A stretch of 64,000 bases of DNA from Pseudomonadota bacterium (GCA_018241765.1 JAFEDD010000031.1:29226-93225); one strand, 5' to 3'; positions 25,196 to 35,088 are shown, counted from the stretch's first letter. Numbers and translations: made by a program. Notes: generated by a model not told the origin, from the letters alone.

Positions 25196-28096
25196 ATGAT
25201 TGCCTGGGGGATCATCTGGGGGGCGCTCTTGGGCCTCGCGATCGGACGCTTCGATGTCGAGTGGCTTCTGTTCGGGGCGCTATTCGGCGCGCTGGCGGGA
25301 GGCACCCTGCGCCGCGCTGTGCGCAGCGAGTGGAGGCGGTTGGCCGACGAGATCAGTGCGCCGGCCGTCGAGCAGACGCCGCCGACGACACCCATCACGG
25401 CGCACGCCACGGCCGACGTCGCACCGACGCCCGCCAACGTGAGCACTGAAGCACCGCCGTTGGCCGCGCCCGATGCGCTCGCGCAGGTGATTGCCGCACC
25501 TGACCTCAGCGATCGTTCGCCGCTGGTGCCAAACGTCGCCGCGGACACCAGCGACCCAATGGCCGACCGCCCAAGCGACCTCGGCCCCGATTACGCGCGA
25601 CAACCGGACCCCATCGAGCGCGCGCTGACTCGCGCGCGCAACTGGCTGTTCGGCGGCAACACCGTGGCCCGTGTCGGGGCGCTCGTTCTCTTCATCGGTC
25701 TCGCGTTCCTCGCAAAGTGGGCGGCCGAGCAGGCACTTTTCCCACCGGAAATGCGGCTCGCCAGCGTCGGTGTGGTCGGCATCGCACTCTTGGTGCAGGG
25801 CTTTCGGCTGTCGAGACGCCAGCCGAAAGCTACCGCCGACGGCGAGGCCGGACGGGGTGGGCCCGAGTATGGCAACCTGCTCCAGGGCGTCGGCGTCGCA
25901 ACGCTCTATCTCACGCTCTTCGCGGCCTTCAAGCTCTACGCGCTGTTGCCTGCACTGCCCGCGTTTGTGCTGATGGTGTTGGTTTGCACACTATCGACGC
26001 TGCTCGCCGTGCTTTCGGATCGACAGTCGCTTGCGGTGGTCGGCTTCGCTGGCGCGTTCGCCACACCGATCCTCCTCGCGACGGGAGAGGGCAACCACGT
26101 CGCGCTGTTCGGCTACTACCTGCTGCTCAATGCGGCCATCGCGATCGTCGCTTGGTTCAAAGCGTGGCGCGTTCTCAATATGCTCGGCTTCATCGCGACC
26201 TTCGGTGTTGCGACGCTTTGGGGCGCCTTGAAGTACACACCGGATCATTACGCGAGCACGCAACCGTTCCTCCTCGCGTTCTTCCTGCTCTACGTCGCCA
26301 TCGGGTTGAGTTTCGCGTTGCGTCACGGCGGGGACGGTCGTCGCGTGTTGGACGGCATCGTGCTGTTTGGCACCCCCATCGTGAGCTTTCTGTTGCAAAC
26401 GCAATTGGTCGAGCCCTTCGACTATGGTGCTGCACTCTCCGCGGTCAGCATGAGCACGATTTACCTGCTGCTTGCGCTGTTCGTACGGAATCGCCGCGAG
26501 CCGGTTGCGCGCTGGCTCACGCTGGCCTATGCGGCATTGGCCCTCGTTTTTGCGACCCTCGCGGTGCCGCTCGCGGTCGACGCGCGCCTGACGGCCGCAA
26601 TCTGGGCCATCGAGGGCGCCGCCGTGTTCTGGCTTGCCGCGCACCAACGCCGCCTTGCCGGTCAAAGCTTCGGTGCAGCGATGCAGTTCATCGCTGCATG
26701 GGGGTTCTTTGCCGACGTCGGTCGCAGCGCCACGACGGAGCTTCCGGCGCTGGCGTTTGCCAATGCAAGCTTCGTGGGATACATGATGCTGGCACTGGGT
26801 GCCTTGTTGATTTCATGGTGGTCGAACACCGCATTGCGGAACCACCCAACGCCCGATCCTGCGCCTGCCGCGCCACCGGGCCATGACCCTGAGCGCACGC
26901 TGTGGCGAGCCGCCCATGCGCTGCTTTTCGTCGCAGGTTTCGCCTGGCTCGTTGCCGGGTTCTGGGGCGAATCGACACGCCTGCCAGGCAGTCCACCCGA
27001 GCACGTGCGATTGGCCTACTCGGCACTTTGCCTGCTTGCGCTGGCACTCGCCGCCAAGTGGTTCTGGCGCCGCCACGCCTGGGCTGCCGCACGTTATCCC
27101 GCCTTTGTGACGGCGCCTTTGCTGTGGTTGTTCGTTCTCGGCGGCGCACTGTTCAGTCACTCGGGCCTCGTGTTCAATGCGATCATGTGGCCGCTGTGTC
27201 TCGTCATGCATCTCGTGGTGCTGCGTGGCGCCGACGACGAGGCGCCGCAGTTCTGGTGGCGCGCCGTACACATCGGCGGTGTCGTCATCGGGCTCACCAT
27301 CATCGGTGTCGTGCTCGATCGGGCGATCGACCTGGGTCGATTGCGCGGCACCGACTGGGCGGCCGGTATCGTGCTCGCCGCCGGCACGCTGTCGCTCCTT
27401 GCGTTATGTCTGCGCTCGGTGTGGCGGCCCAACCCCACCACATGGCCGCTCGCCCGTTTCCAACGTCAATACGCCGTTCACGCCGGTGGCGCCATCGCGC
27501 TGATGACGTTGCTCGGCGCCGTGATCGTCGCCGTCACGGCACGAGGCAACGCCGCGCCGCTACCCTATGTTCCCCTGTTGAATCCGGTCGATCTGCTGGT
27601 GGCGCTCGCGCTCGCCGCCTGCATGCTGTGGTGGCAGCGTGCTCGACACAGCAACCTCGTGCGCGATGGATCCTGGCTGCGCGGGCGCGTGCCGGGTTCG
27701 GCGCTCGGCATCGCCACCTTCGTCGCGCTGAACACCGTGTGGCTGCGAGTCGCCCACCATTGGCGAGGCATCGCCTGGGATGCCGGTGCCCTTGCGGAAT
27801 CATTTTTCGTGCAGGCGGGTTACTCAGTGCTGTGGACCGTGCTCGGGGTACTGGCGATGGCCACCGCGCATCGGCGACGGCAGCGCCTGCTCTGGCAGAT
27901 CGGAGCCGCGCTGCTCGCGCTGACCGTGTGCAAGCTGCTGCTGATCGACCTCGCAAACTCCGGCGGCGGCGAGCGCATCGTCGCCTTCATCGCAGTCGGC
28001 GCGCTGATGGTGGCGGTTGGCTATTTCGCGCCGATGCCACCCACAGCGACACCGCAAACCACGCAAACCGAGGAAAGTCCGCATGTTGCCTCCTGA
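25196..28096 (+). CDS. DUF2339 polytopic membrane protein
   Basis: A 966-residue membrane protein. GAAAGG lies six bases before the chosen ATG. After an N-terminal hydrophobic pair of helices there is a Pro/Thr/Ala-rich linker (about 60-145). The core begins with RNWLFGGNTVARVGALVLFIGLAF, the DUF2339 hallmark, and continues with more than twenty hydrophobic segments. Sequences such as FAGAFATPILLATGEGNHVALFGYYLLLN are typical. The biochemical function of the family is not established; envelope or cell-wall roles have been suggested. It overlaps the DUF3999 gene by 14 bp, and this pair is conserved in many proteobacteria. Confidence 0.88.
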   Translation: MIAWGIIWGALLGLAIGRFDVEWLLFGALFGALAGGTLRRAVRSEWRRLADEISAPAVEQTPPTTPITAHATADVAPTPANVSTEAPPLAAPDALAQVIAAPDLSDRSPLVPNVAADTSDPMADRPSDLGPDYARQPDPIERALTRARNWLFGGNTVARVGALVLFIGLAFLAKWAAEQALFPPEMRLASVGVVGIALLVQGFRLSRRQPKATADGEAGRGGPEYGNLLQGVGVATLYLTLFAAFKLYALLPALPAFVLMVLVCTLSTLLAVLSDRQSLAVVGFAGAFATPILLATGEGNHVALFGYYLLLNAAIAIVAWFKAWRVLNMLGFIATFGVATLWGALKYTPDHYASTQPFLLAFFLLYVAIGLSFALRHGGDGRRVLDGIVLFGTPIVSFLLQTQLVEPFDYGAALSAVSMSTIYLLLALFVRNRREPVARWLTLAYAALALVFATLAVPLAVDARLTAAIWAIEGAAVFWLAAHQRRLAGQSFGAAMQFIAAWGFFADVGRSATTELPALAFANASFVGYMMLALGALLISWWSNTALRNHPTPDPAPAAPPGHDPERTLWRAAHALLFVAGFAWLVAGFWGESTRLPGSPPEHVRLAYSALCLLALALAAKWFWRRHAWAAARYPAFVTAPLLWLFVLGGALFSHSGLVFNAIMWPLCLVMHLVVLRGADDEAPQFWWRAVHIGGVVIGLTIIGVVLDRAIDLGRLRGTDWAAGIVLAAGTLSLLALCLRSVWRPNPTTWPLARFQRQYAVHAGGAIALMTLLGAVIVAVTARGNAAPLPYVPLLNPVDLLVALALAACMLWWQRARHSNLVRDGSWLRGRVPGSALGIATFVALNTVWLRVAHHWRGIAWDAGALAESFFVQAGYSVLWTVLGVLAMATAHRRRQRLLWQIGAALLALTVCKLLLIDLANSGGGERIVAFIAVGALMVAVGYFAPMPPTATPQTTQTEESPHVAS

Positions 28097-29507
28097 TCGT
28101 CCGGCACGGCGTCCACCGCACCGCTCACGGTTCGGCATCCTCGTCGGCACCGCAGTCGCTCTTTTGTGGACCGTCGTTGCCGCACACGTGCCGTCGGAAT
28201 TCGGCTATCGGATCGACGTGACGCCGTCGCCCGGCGCCGCACTCGCCCGCGTCGCGTTGCCAAGCGCCAGTTTCGCGGCGCTGCGAACGCGCGACGGTGG
28301 TGATCTGCGCGTATTCAACGCGGAGGGGCGCGTGCTCCCCTACGCCCTCCTCGACGCGCGGGCGGCACCGAACGCGTCCGTCGACCGCTTCGGCGAGCGC
28401 GTCATCGCGCTGCCGATCCGAAGCGAGGCCGCCATCGGCCGCGACACGCCCACGCTGCGCATCGAGGAGACGCCAACGCGACGCGTCATCGAATATGCTC
28501 CAACCCAATCGCCGGCGAAAGCGCGCCCCGATGCATCGACCGCGCCACCACGCGCGCTGCTCTTCGACACGCGCGACATCTCGACGCCGGTTCGTGCCAT
28601 CGACTTCGAAGGAACGCTGCCCGCCGCCACCATCGTATCGCTGACGATCGATGGCAGTGACGACCTGCGGCAATGGCGGCGTGTCGTGACCGATGCACCC
28701 GTCTTCGATTTCACGGAGCCGAACGGCTCCGCCGCACCGAGCAATCGCCGCGTCGAGCTTCCGAAGTCAGCGGGTGCGGCATCGCTGAAGGGCCGCTATC
28801 TAAGGGTCACTTGGTCGAACGGCGGCAGTGCGGCGGGCTTGACGGCGTTGCGGCCGGTGTTGATGGACGACACATCGACACCCGCTGCGGAACTTCCGCT
28901 CGGCCCGCCACGCAGCGCAGCCGACGATGCGGCGGAATGGGCGCTGCCACCGGCGCTGGGCAGCGGCGCGAGCGCCCGACTCCTTGGGCTGCGCTTCGCC
29001 ACAACCGCCACGAACAGTCTGATGCCGCTGACCATCAGCACGCGCGAGCGCGCCGGCGAGCCGTGGCGGATCGTCGCCAGCACCGTCGTCTTTCATTTCG
29101 ACGGTCAGAATGGTGCCGTGGCGCCGCGCGCGCCACTCGCCACGCAATTGCGGGTCGAGCCGGCTCGCGGCTATTCGTTGCGCGGAGTGCCGCTGACTCT
29201 GACGCTCGAATACGCGCCGATGCAGGTGCTGTTCGTCGCCACCGGTCCAGCGCCGTTCACCATCGCGGCCGGCAAGACGGGGCTGACGACGGCCGCCTTG
29301 CCCGTAGCGACCCTGATGCCCAACCATCAGCCGGGAGCAGAATTCACCGTCCCGTTGGCAACCCTTGCCAGCCAGTCAGCAGGCACACCGAAGGCCGAGT
29401 CATCGCTTGCCGACTCCATCGGTCGCAGCACGCTGCTATGGGGCGTACTGCTGGTCGCGGTCGTCGTGCTTGCGGGGCTCGCGTTGTCGCTGCTTCGCCG
29501 TCCTTAG
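28083..29507 (+). CDS. DUF3999 membrane-anchored protein
   Basis: A 474-residue protein with a signal anchor near the N-terminus (FGILVGTAVALLWTVVAAHV), a large periplasmic region built of beta-rich modules, and a single C-terminal transmembrane helix (LLWGVLLVAVVVLAGLALSLL) ending in RRP. The start at MLPPDRP is supported by GAGGAAAG upstream and lies inside the end of the DUF2339 gene. This is the usual DUF2339-DUF3999 pairing, which suggests one envelope complex. The periplasmic part has discoidin-like phrases (YLRVTWSNGG) that could bind sugars; this is inference. Confidence 0.82.
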   Translation: MLPPDRPARRPPHRSRFGILVGTAVALLWTVVAAHVPSEFGYRIDVTPSPGAALARVALPSASFAALRTRDGGDLRVFNAEGRVLPYALLDARAAPNASVDRFGERVIALPIRSEAAIGRDTPTLRIEETPTRRVIEYAPTQSPAKARPDASTAPPRALLFDTRDISTPVRAIDFEGTLPAATIVSLTIDGSDDLRQWRRVVTDAPVFDFTEPNGSAAPSNRRVELPKSAGAASLKGRYLRVTWSNGGSAAGLTALRPVLMDDTSTPAAELPLGPPRSAADDAAEWALPPALGSGASARLLGLRFATTATNSLMPLTISTRERAGEPWRIVASTVVFHFDGQNGAVAPRAPLATQLRVEPARGYSLRGVPLTLTLEYAPMQVLFVATGPAPFTIAAGKTGLTTAALPVATLMPNHQPGAEFTVPLATLASQSAGTPKAESSLADSIGRSTLLWGVLLVAVVVLAGLALSLLRRP

Positions 29508-29636
29508 GGTTGCGCGCCGGTCGCTGGCTTGCCCCGTGCGAGGCATCTGGCCCTACTCCATCGATGCGGTGTGGCTTACGCTGTCGGCGGCTCGTTACCC
29601 GCTTTCCCGTTCACCCAAAAGAGAAGTGTTGCACCG

Positions 29637-30041
29637 ATGACCGAACCCCATGAAGCCGTCAGCATCGCCACATTGAGCGCATTCACCGATGCCTGGAACC
29701 GTCACGATGTCGACGCACTGATGCGGTTCATGACCGACGACTGCGTGTTCATGACGGCGGGAGGCTCCGAGGCCTGCGGCACGCGCCATGTCGGCCGCGA
29801 CGCGGTCCGCGCCGCGTTCGCCGCCGCCTGGGCCATGGTGCCCGACGCGCAGTGGCGGAACGGGCGACATTTCGTGTCCGGCGATTTTGGCGTGTCGCAA
29901 TGGACGTTCACCGGCACCGCAGCCGACGGCAGCCGCATCGAAACGGACGGCGTCGACGTGTTCACGTTCCGCGACGGCAAGATTGCCGTCAAGAACGCGT
30001 TTCGCAAGGCGCGCCCGAACCTCGCACCGGCAAAGCCCTGA
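29637..30041 (+). CDS. SnoaL/NTF2-like fold protein
   Basis: A 134-residue single-domain protein. The opening helix TLSAFTDAWNRHDVDALMRFMTDD is followed by CVFMTAGG, VGRDAVRAAFAAA and a beta sheet ending TFRDGKIAVKNAFRK. This is the NTF2/SnoaL cone, which forms a pocket for small substrates. Members include isomerases, dehydratases and non-catalytic binding proteins, and the role cannot be named here. The FAD oxidoreductase gene begins 10 bp downstream, so the two probably share a transcript and perhaps a substrate. Confidence 0.8.
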   Translation: MTEPHEAVSIATLSAFTDAWNRHDVDALMRFMTDDCVFMTAGGSEACGTRHVGRDAVRAAFAAAWAMVPDAQWRNGRHFVSGDFGVSQWTFTGTAADGSRIETDGVDVFTFRDGKIAVKNAFRKARPNLAPAKP

Positions 30042-30051
30042 CGATTCCACC

Positions 30052-31461
30052 ATGGCAAACGATTCGCCGCGCCCGAGCGCCTACGACCCGCGCTACGATC
30101 CGCTGGTCGCCCACCACCCTGGTCATGGGCAGGATTACGCGCCCACCTACTGGGTCGCGACGGCTGGCCCGCCGCCCGAAGATGACGGCCCGATCAGCGG
30201 CGATCGCGATGTCGATGTCGTCATCGTCGGCGCCGGGTTCACGGGCCTTGCCACGGCGCTGTTCCTCGCACGGGAGCACGGCATCCGCGCCACCGTGCTC
30301 GAAGCGAACCGCACCGCCTGGGGTTGCACCAGTCGCAATGGGGGCCAGGGTCAAAACGCCAGCGGGCGTCTCTATCGCTCACAGTGGATCGCGCGCTGGG
30401 GCAAGGAGACCGCGCTGCGGCTCGATGCCGAGATCCGCGAAGGTTTCGACACCTTCAAGCGCCTGGTTGCCGAATTCCCGTGCGACGCGTCGGCCGGTGG
30501 CCATCTCTATACGGCCCATCGTGCGAAGAAGCTGGAGTTTCTGCGCAGCGAAGGGCAACTGATGCGCGACGTCTTCGGCTACGACACGCGCATGTTGAGC
30601 GCGGACGAGCTTCGTCGCGACTACGTCATCGACCGAGAGGCCGAGGGCGCGTTGCTCGAACCCGACGGCATCGGCGTGCATCCGCTGAAGCTCGCCTTCG
30701 GTTACCTGCGCGCGGCGCGCGCCGCGGGCGCCACCGTGCATCCGGCAAGTCCGGTGCTCTCGGTCGAGACACGCAACGGCGTGCATCATCTGCGCACGCC
30801 CGGCGGCACCGTGCGGGCGCGGGCCATCGCGTTCGCCACGGGCGGCTACACGGGCAACCATCTGCACCCAAGCCTCGCGGCCAAGATCATGCCGATTCTG
30901 TCGAACTCGCTGGTCACGCGGCCGATGACCGCGGCCGAGCTCGACGCGACCGGCTTCAAGACCGACATCTTCATCACCGACACCCGCACGCTGCGCTTCT
31001 ACTATCGCAAGCTCGGTGATGGGCGCGTGCAGATCGGCAGCCGCAGCTCGATCACCGGGGCCGACGCGCCAAACCCGAAACACATGCAAGTGCTGATCGA
31101 TGGATTGCATCGAAAATTCCCGGCCCTGAAGGACGTCGCCATCGACCATTCATGGTGGGGTTGGGTCGATGTCAGCCACGACATGATGCCGCGCATCACG
31201 CAGCCCGATCCGAACGCGTCGCTCTATTACGCGCTGGGTTACGGCGGCAACGGCGTGAGTTTCTCGGCGCATGCCGGCAAACGCCTGGCGCAGCGCATCG
31301 CCGGGCAATCGCTCAAGGCATTCGATCTGCCGATCTACGCGTCACCCCTGCGCTACCCGCTCGCCTTCAACCAGATCGAGGCGCGTGCGTGGGCGCCGTT
31401 TCGGCGCCTCGGGCAGCGCGCGCTCTACCACTGGTATCACCTGCGCGACGAGCAACTTTGA
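30052..31461 (+). CDS. FAD-dependent oxidoreductase (DAO family, gamma-glutamylputrescine oxidase-like)
   Basis: A 469-residue flavoenzyme. The Rossmann block DVVIVGAGFTGLATALFLAREH holds the GxGxxG, with the acid in VLEANR contacting the ribose. CTSRNGGQG matches the FAD-binding loop of PuuB-like oxidases. The C-terminus has LYYALGYGGNGVSFSAHAGK, the second FAD contact. Such enzymes oxidise secondary amines or amino acids and produce hydrogen peroxide. The specific substrate is not visible. The ATG follows the SnoaL-like gene directly. Hemerythrin lies convergent downstream. Confidence 0.88.
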   Translation: MANDSPRPSAYDPRYDPLVAHHPGHGQDYAPTYWVATAGPPPEDDGPISGDRDVDVVIVGAGFTGLATALFLAREHGIRATVLEANRTAWGCTSRNGGQGQNASGRLYRSQWIARWGKETALRLDAEIREGFDTFKRLVAEFPCDASAGGHLYTAHRAKKLEFLRSEGQLMRDVFGYDTRMLSADELRRDYVIDREAEGALLEPDGIGVHPLKLAFGYLRAARAAGATVHPASPVLSVETRNGVHHLRTPGGTVRARAIAFATGGYTGNHLHPSLAAKIMPILSNSLVTRPMTAAELDATGFKTDIFITDTRTLRFYYRKLGDGRVQIGSRSSITGADAPNPKHMQVLIDGLHRKFPALKDVAIDHSWWGWVDVSHDMMPRITQPDPNASLYYALGYGGNGVSFSAHAGKRLAQRIAGQSLKAFDLPIYASPLRYPLAFNQIEARAWAPFRRLGQRALYHWYHLRDEQL

Positions 31462-31483
31462 CTCGCCAGCGTCGGTGCCTGGC

Positions 31484-32071
31484 TCAGACGTCCTCGCCGA
31501 CCCCGATCGGCGCCGGCGCCTTGCGCAGGATTTGCGAGAACAGGCGCTCATAGGCAGGGTCGGGTGGGAAGCGCCCTGTCAGCGGATCACGATTCTCGGC
31601 GAACGCACTGTCGACCTCGGCCCACGCCTCTTCGCTCAGGTTTTGCTCGGCAGCCGGCAGCACCACCTCCTCCTCGAGCCGCATGTGCTCGAGGTAGAAC
31701 TTGATGTAGCGTCGACACGCCCCCTCAAACGCGGCACGGCGGCTGTCGCCGATCATCTCCCACGCGGTCAACAGATGTTGCAGTTCGCGTACCAGTTGCT
31801 CGCCTCGCGCATGTTCGCGATCGAGCCGCTCGATGGCCGCACGCACGTCGGGGGACGTGCTGCCGATCTTCGGAAACATCAGCTCCGATTCCTTCGTGTG
31901 GTGATGCCGTTCCGGGAACTCGTCGACGTAGAACAGCATCGCGCGCAGCACCGAAAAATACGTCACCGTGTCGCGCTTGGGACCGCGCTCGACCATCATC
32001 ATCAACGAGCGCAACATCGCCGCGAGCGCGGCATGCTCCTCACGAATGACACGCAAGCTTTCATGAGACAT
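31484..32071 (-). CDS. Hemerythrin-domain protein
   Basis: A 195-residue protein with one hemerythrin-like four-helix domain. Likely di-iron ligands are H13 in REEHAAL, H56-58 with E63 in HHHTKESELMFP, H87 in DREHARGE and H129 with E133-135 in LEHMRLEEEVVLP. Bacterial relatives bind oxygen or nitric oxide or act in iron and redox stress. AAGGAG lies seven bases before the ATG, a strong ribosome site. The gene is monocistronic and convergent with the flavin oxidase. Confidence 0.88.
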   Translation of the reverse strand: MSHESLRVIREEHAALAAMLRSLMMMVERGPKRDTVTYFSVLRAMLFYVDEFPERHHHTKESELMFPKIGSTSPDVRAAIERLDREHARGEQLVRELQHLLTAWEMIGDSRRAAFEGACRRYIKFYLEHMRLEEEVVLPAAEQNLSEEAWAEVDSAFAENRDPLTGRFPPDPAYERLFSQILRKAPAPIGVGEDV

Positions 32072-32383
32072 CGGACACTCCTTTCAGTCACCACGGTGCG
32101 GCGTCGCGCCGCGACGGCATCAGCGCGGAGCATACGCGACACGGCGTTCGTGCGCATCGACCACCGCAGCGGCACGGCGAAACCGGCAATACACACCAGG
32201 CCTGCACGCCGGTCATTGACCTGTGTCATGGTGTGCGGCGGCAAGGCCATGGAGCAAGCACCGTCGAGCGAGCACAACCGCGCCCTCAACGTGGTTTCCC
32301 GCTCCGGGCACCCCTCGCCCGCCGCGCGCGCCCGTAGGTAGAGTTGAGCGCGGCGGTTGGCAGCGCTTCCCTAAAATGGCGCC
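32072..32383. other. Divergent intergenic region, no gene
   Basis: This 312-bp spacer lies between the divergent hemerythrin and threonine deaminase genes and must hold both promoters. A partial dyad TTGAC-CTGT-GTCAT at 32216-32229 weakly resembles an FNR/CRP-type half-site pair, with only four perfectly paired bases per arm. A TAAAAT hexamer occurs ten bases before the deaminase ATG. No ORF with coding character was seen. Confidence 0.4.
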
Positions 32384-33616
32384 ATGAAATCCGCCTCCCG
32401 TTTGCCCGTCACCATCGATGACATCGAAGCCGCGCGCCAGCGCATCGCTGGCGCCGTCGAGCGCACGCCCTGCCTGCATTCCAAGACGCTGTCGCGTATC
32501 TTCCGCTGCGAGGTCTGGCTCAAGTTCGAGAACTTGCAGTTCACGGCGAGCTTCAAGGAGCGCGGCGCGCTGAACAAACTGCTCTCGCTCAGCGACGACG
32601 AGAAAATCCGCGGCGTCGTTGCCATGAGCGCCGGGAATCATGCCCAGGGCGTGGCCTATCACGCGGGTCGCCTCGGAATCCCTGCGACCATCGTGATGCC
32701 GGCGTTCACGCCATTCGTCAAGGTACGCAATACCGAAGGGCACGGCGCACGGGTGGTGCTGCACGGCAACACGCTCGCCGAGGCATCGCAGCATGCGCGC
32801 GAACTCGCCGCGCGGCATCAGTATGTCTTCGTGCATCCCTACGACGATGCGCACATCATCGCCGGTCAGGGGACGCTCGCACTCGAGATGCTGGAGGCCG
32901 CGCCCGATCTCGACGCGCTGGTGGTGCCGGTCGGTGGTGGCGGCCTGATCGCCGGCTGCGCGGTCGCCGCGCACAGTCGGCGACCGGCCATCGAAATCAT
33001 CGGTGTCGAATCGATCACGTTTCCGGCGATGGCGCAGCGGCTTCGCGATGAACCGGTGAACGTGGGCAGCGAAACCATCGCCGAGGGCCTCGCCGTGCGC
33101 GACACCGGCGAACTCCCGTTGGCCATCGCCCGCGCCCTGGTGAACGACGTGCTGTTGGTCGAAGAGTCGACCATCGAGCAGGCCATCGCGCTCTTGATCG
33201 AAATCGAAAAGACGGTGACCGAGGGCGCCGGCGCCGCCGGCATCGCGGCGTTGCTGCAACACGGTCACCGCTTTCAGGGCAAACGCGTCGGCGTCGTGCT
33301 CTGTGGCGGCAACATCGATTCGCGCATCCTCGCCAGCATCCTGATGCGGAACCTGGTGCGCGAAGGGCGCCTGATCCGCGTTCGCGTTCGCATTCCCGAC
33401 GTCGCGGGCGCGCTCGCCAAGCTGACCAAGGTGGTTGGCGATGCCGGCGCCAACGTCGTCGACGTCGAACATCAGCGTCTCTTTGGCGTCTTCAGCGTGA
33501 AGGCCACCGAGGTGGAGCTGACCCTCGAGACTCGCGACCGCGAACACGTCGAGAAGCTCCTGGCCGAACTCGACCTGCACGGCTTCACCGCCCACCTGCT
33601 CGCAAGCGGCGAATGA
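32384..33616 (+). CDS. ilvA: Threonine ammonia-lyase with ACT domain
   Basis: A 410-residue PLP enzyme that deaminates threonine to 2-oxobutyrate. FENLQFTASFKERGA contains the Schiff-base lysine. The glycine loop VPVGGGGLIAG binds the cofactor phosphate. VVAMSAGNHAQGVA is the substrate Asn loop. The last 75 residues (VRVRIPDVAGALAKLTKVV) form a single ACT regulatory domain, which is the medium-length form rather than the long biosynthetic IlvA. Its stop overlaps the MBL-fold gene by ATGA, so they are co-translated. The role may be catabolic or may supply isoleucine synthesis. Confidence 0.92.
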   Translation: MKSASRLPVTIDDIEAARQRIAGAVERTPCLHSKTLSRIFRCEVWLKFENLQFTASFKERGALNKLLSLSDDEKIRGVVAMSAGNHAQGVAYHAGRLGIPATIVMPAFTPFVKVRNTEGHGARVVLHGNTLAEASQHARELAARHQYVFVHPYDDAHIIAGQGTLALEMLEAAPDLDALVVPVGGGGLIAGCAVAAHSRRPAIEIIGVESITFPAMAQRLRDEPVNVGSETIAEGLAVRDTGELPLAIARALVNDVLLVEESTIEQAIALLIEIEKTVTEGAGAAGIAALLQHGHRFQGKRVGVVLCGGNIDSRILASILMRNLVREGRLIRVRVRIPDVAGALAKLTKVVGDAGANVVDVEHQRLFGVFSVKATEVELTLETRDREHVEKLLAELDLHGFTAHLLASGE

Positions 33617-34539
33617 CGACGCCTGCGCTGCCCGCGGACATCGCGTTCATCGAGCGGGACTGGCTATCCGCCAACCACATCATGCTGCGCGACGGCACGG
33701 GTGCGACGTTGATCGACACCGGTTACGGCAAGTTCAATGCCGTCACACTCGCGCGTGTCGCCGAGACGCTCGATGGCTGGGGCGGATGCGAACTCGAGCG
33801 AATCATCAACACCCATATTCACAGCGATCACATCGGCGGCAACGCCGAACTGCAGCGCCAGCACCGCGGCTGCTCCATCGCGGTGCCAGCCGCCGAGCAG
33901 TCGGCGCTCGTGCATTGGGACTCCCCGGAACAGATGCTCTCCTATGCCGATCAGCAGGCCGAGCGTTTCGCCTGGGACGAAGTCATCGACGCCGGGCAGA
34001 CGCTGCGCCTGGGCGGCGAGGAGTGGCAGACGATCGCAACGCCTGGGCACGACATGGGCTCTTTGGTGCTCTACGCGCCGCGCCTGCGCATTCTCATCGC
34101 CGCCGACGCGCTGTGGGAACACGGCATGGGCTTCGTGCCACCGCAAGCGATCGACGCCGCTGCGCTGCCCGCGCAGCGCGCAACCCTCGAACGGCTTGCC
34201 GCGCTCGACGTGGCACTGGTCATTCCGGGTCATGGTCCGATGTTCACCGACTTTCGTGGCGCTCTCGCCCGCGCGATGGCCAAGTTGGAAGCGCTGGCGG
34301 CGGACGACCTGCGCGTGGCGCGCAGCGTCGTCAAGGGGATGTTCGTCTATTCGATGATGTGGCGGGAGACGATGCCACGCGCGGAGCTGCCCGACTACGT
34401 GGCGCGGGTTGGCGTGCACCGCGACTACAACGCCCAGTTCTTCCGCATGAGCAATGAGGCCTACGCCGAATGGCTTTGCGCCGAAGCGGTGAAGACGGGT
34501 CGCGTGCGCATCGAGGGCGACCGCCTGGTCAGCGTCTGA
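33613..34539 (+). CDS. Metallo-beta-lactamase-fold hydrolase
   Basis: A 308-residue MBL-fold protein. Zinc ligands are seen in NTHIHSDHIGG (H68, H70, D72, H73), in TPGHDMGS near residue 142, and in the C-terminal VIPGHGPMF. The fold hydrolyses thioesters, lactones or phosphoesters depending on subgroup; nothing here fixes the substrate. It is translationally coupled to the threonine deaminase upstream. Its 3' end overlaps the convergent methyltransferase gene by 11 bp. Confidence 0.87.
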   Translation: MTTPALPADIAFIERDWLSANHIMLRDGTGATLIDTGYGKFNAVTLARVAETLDGWGGCELERIINTHIHSDHIGGNAELQRQHRGCSIAVPAAEQSALVHWDSPEQMLSYADQQAERFAWDEVIDAGQTLRLGGEEWQTIATPGHDMGSLVLYAPRLRILIAADALWEHGMGFVPPQAIDAAALPAQRATLERLAALDVALVIPGHGPMFTDFRGALARAMAKLEALAADDLRVARSVVKGMFVYSMMWRETMPRAELPDYVARVGVHRDYNAQFFRMSNEAYAEWLCAEAVKTGRVRIEGDRLVSV

Positions 34540-35074
34540 TCGCGGCGATCTTCTGCTTCACGGCGACGATTGCACCATCGTCGGCGCGCTCGGCACCTTC
34601 CTCGTAGGCCAGCACACGAAACTGCTCGCGCGTGTGCTCGAGCAGTTCGTTTTCGCGCAACAGGAAGTCCGGCCGTGATGGGCGCCCGTAGCGCTCGTTG
34701 CCAACCATGAACGTCTCGTAGAGCAGCAACCCGCCCGGCGCGACCGTCGAGAGCAGCGCCGGCAACGCCGCTCGCCACAGGTAATGGCACACGAGCACCG
34801 TCGCGAACGATGCCGGCGGATAGGGCCATGGCGCGGCCTCGATATCGTGCCGTTCGGGCGTGATGCCGGCGATGCCGCGCAGCAGCGCGAGCGCGGCCGC
34901 ATCATGATCGACGGCGGTGACCCGGACGCCGCGCGCCGCGAAATGGCGGGCATGGCGGCCGCCGCCGCACGCGACATCGAGCATCGTGCTGCCGGAAGCG
35001 ATGCGCGCACCGTGCTGCACCATCCATGCCGATGGCGCGGCAGCGTTCGGTGCGTGACCGGCGATGGCGGGCAC
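34529..35074 (-). CDS. Class I SAM-dependent methyltransferase
   Basis: About 181 residues. The SAM site is clear: TMLDVACGGGRHARHFAARG (motif I), VTAVDHDAAAL (motif II acid), and LVCHYLWRAALPALL (motif IV), then APGGLLLYETF. The GTG at 35074 is preferred to the ATG at 35023, because relatives keep the APSxWV stretch just before motif I and the GTG sits 15 bp after the maeB stop. The substrate is unknown; related small methyltransferases act on tellurite, thiols or quinone-like compounds. It is likely cotranscribed with maeB. Confidence 0.82.
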   Translation of the reverse strand: MPAIAGHAPNAAAPSAWMVQHGARIASGSTMLDVACGGGRHARHFAARGVRVTAVDHDAAALALLRGIAGITPERHDIEAAPWPYPPASFATVLVCHYLWRAALPALLSTVAPGGLLLYETFMVGNERYGRPSRPDFLLRENELLEHTREQFRVLAYEEGAERADDGAIVAVKQKIAAIRR

Positions 35075-35088
35075 GGTCGGCGCGTGGC

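Noticed and set aside
32216-32229. FNR-type site upstream of hemerythrin
   Set aside because: Only four bases per arm pair and the sequence departs from TTGAT-N4-ATCAA; kept as a note in the spacer entry only.
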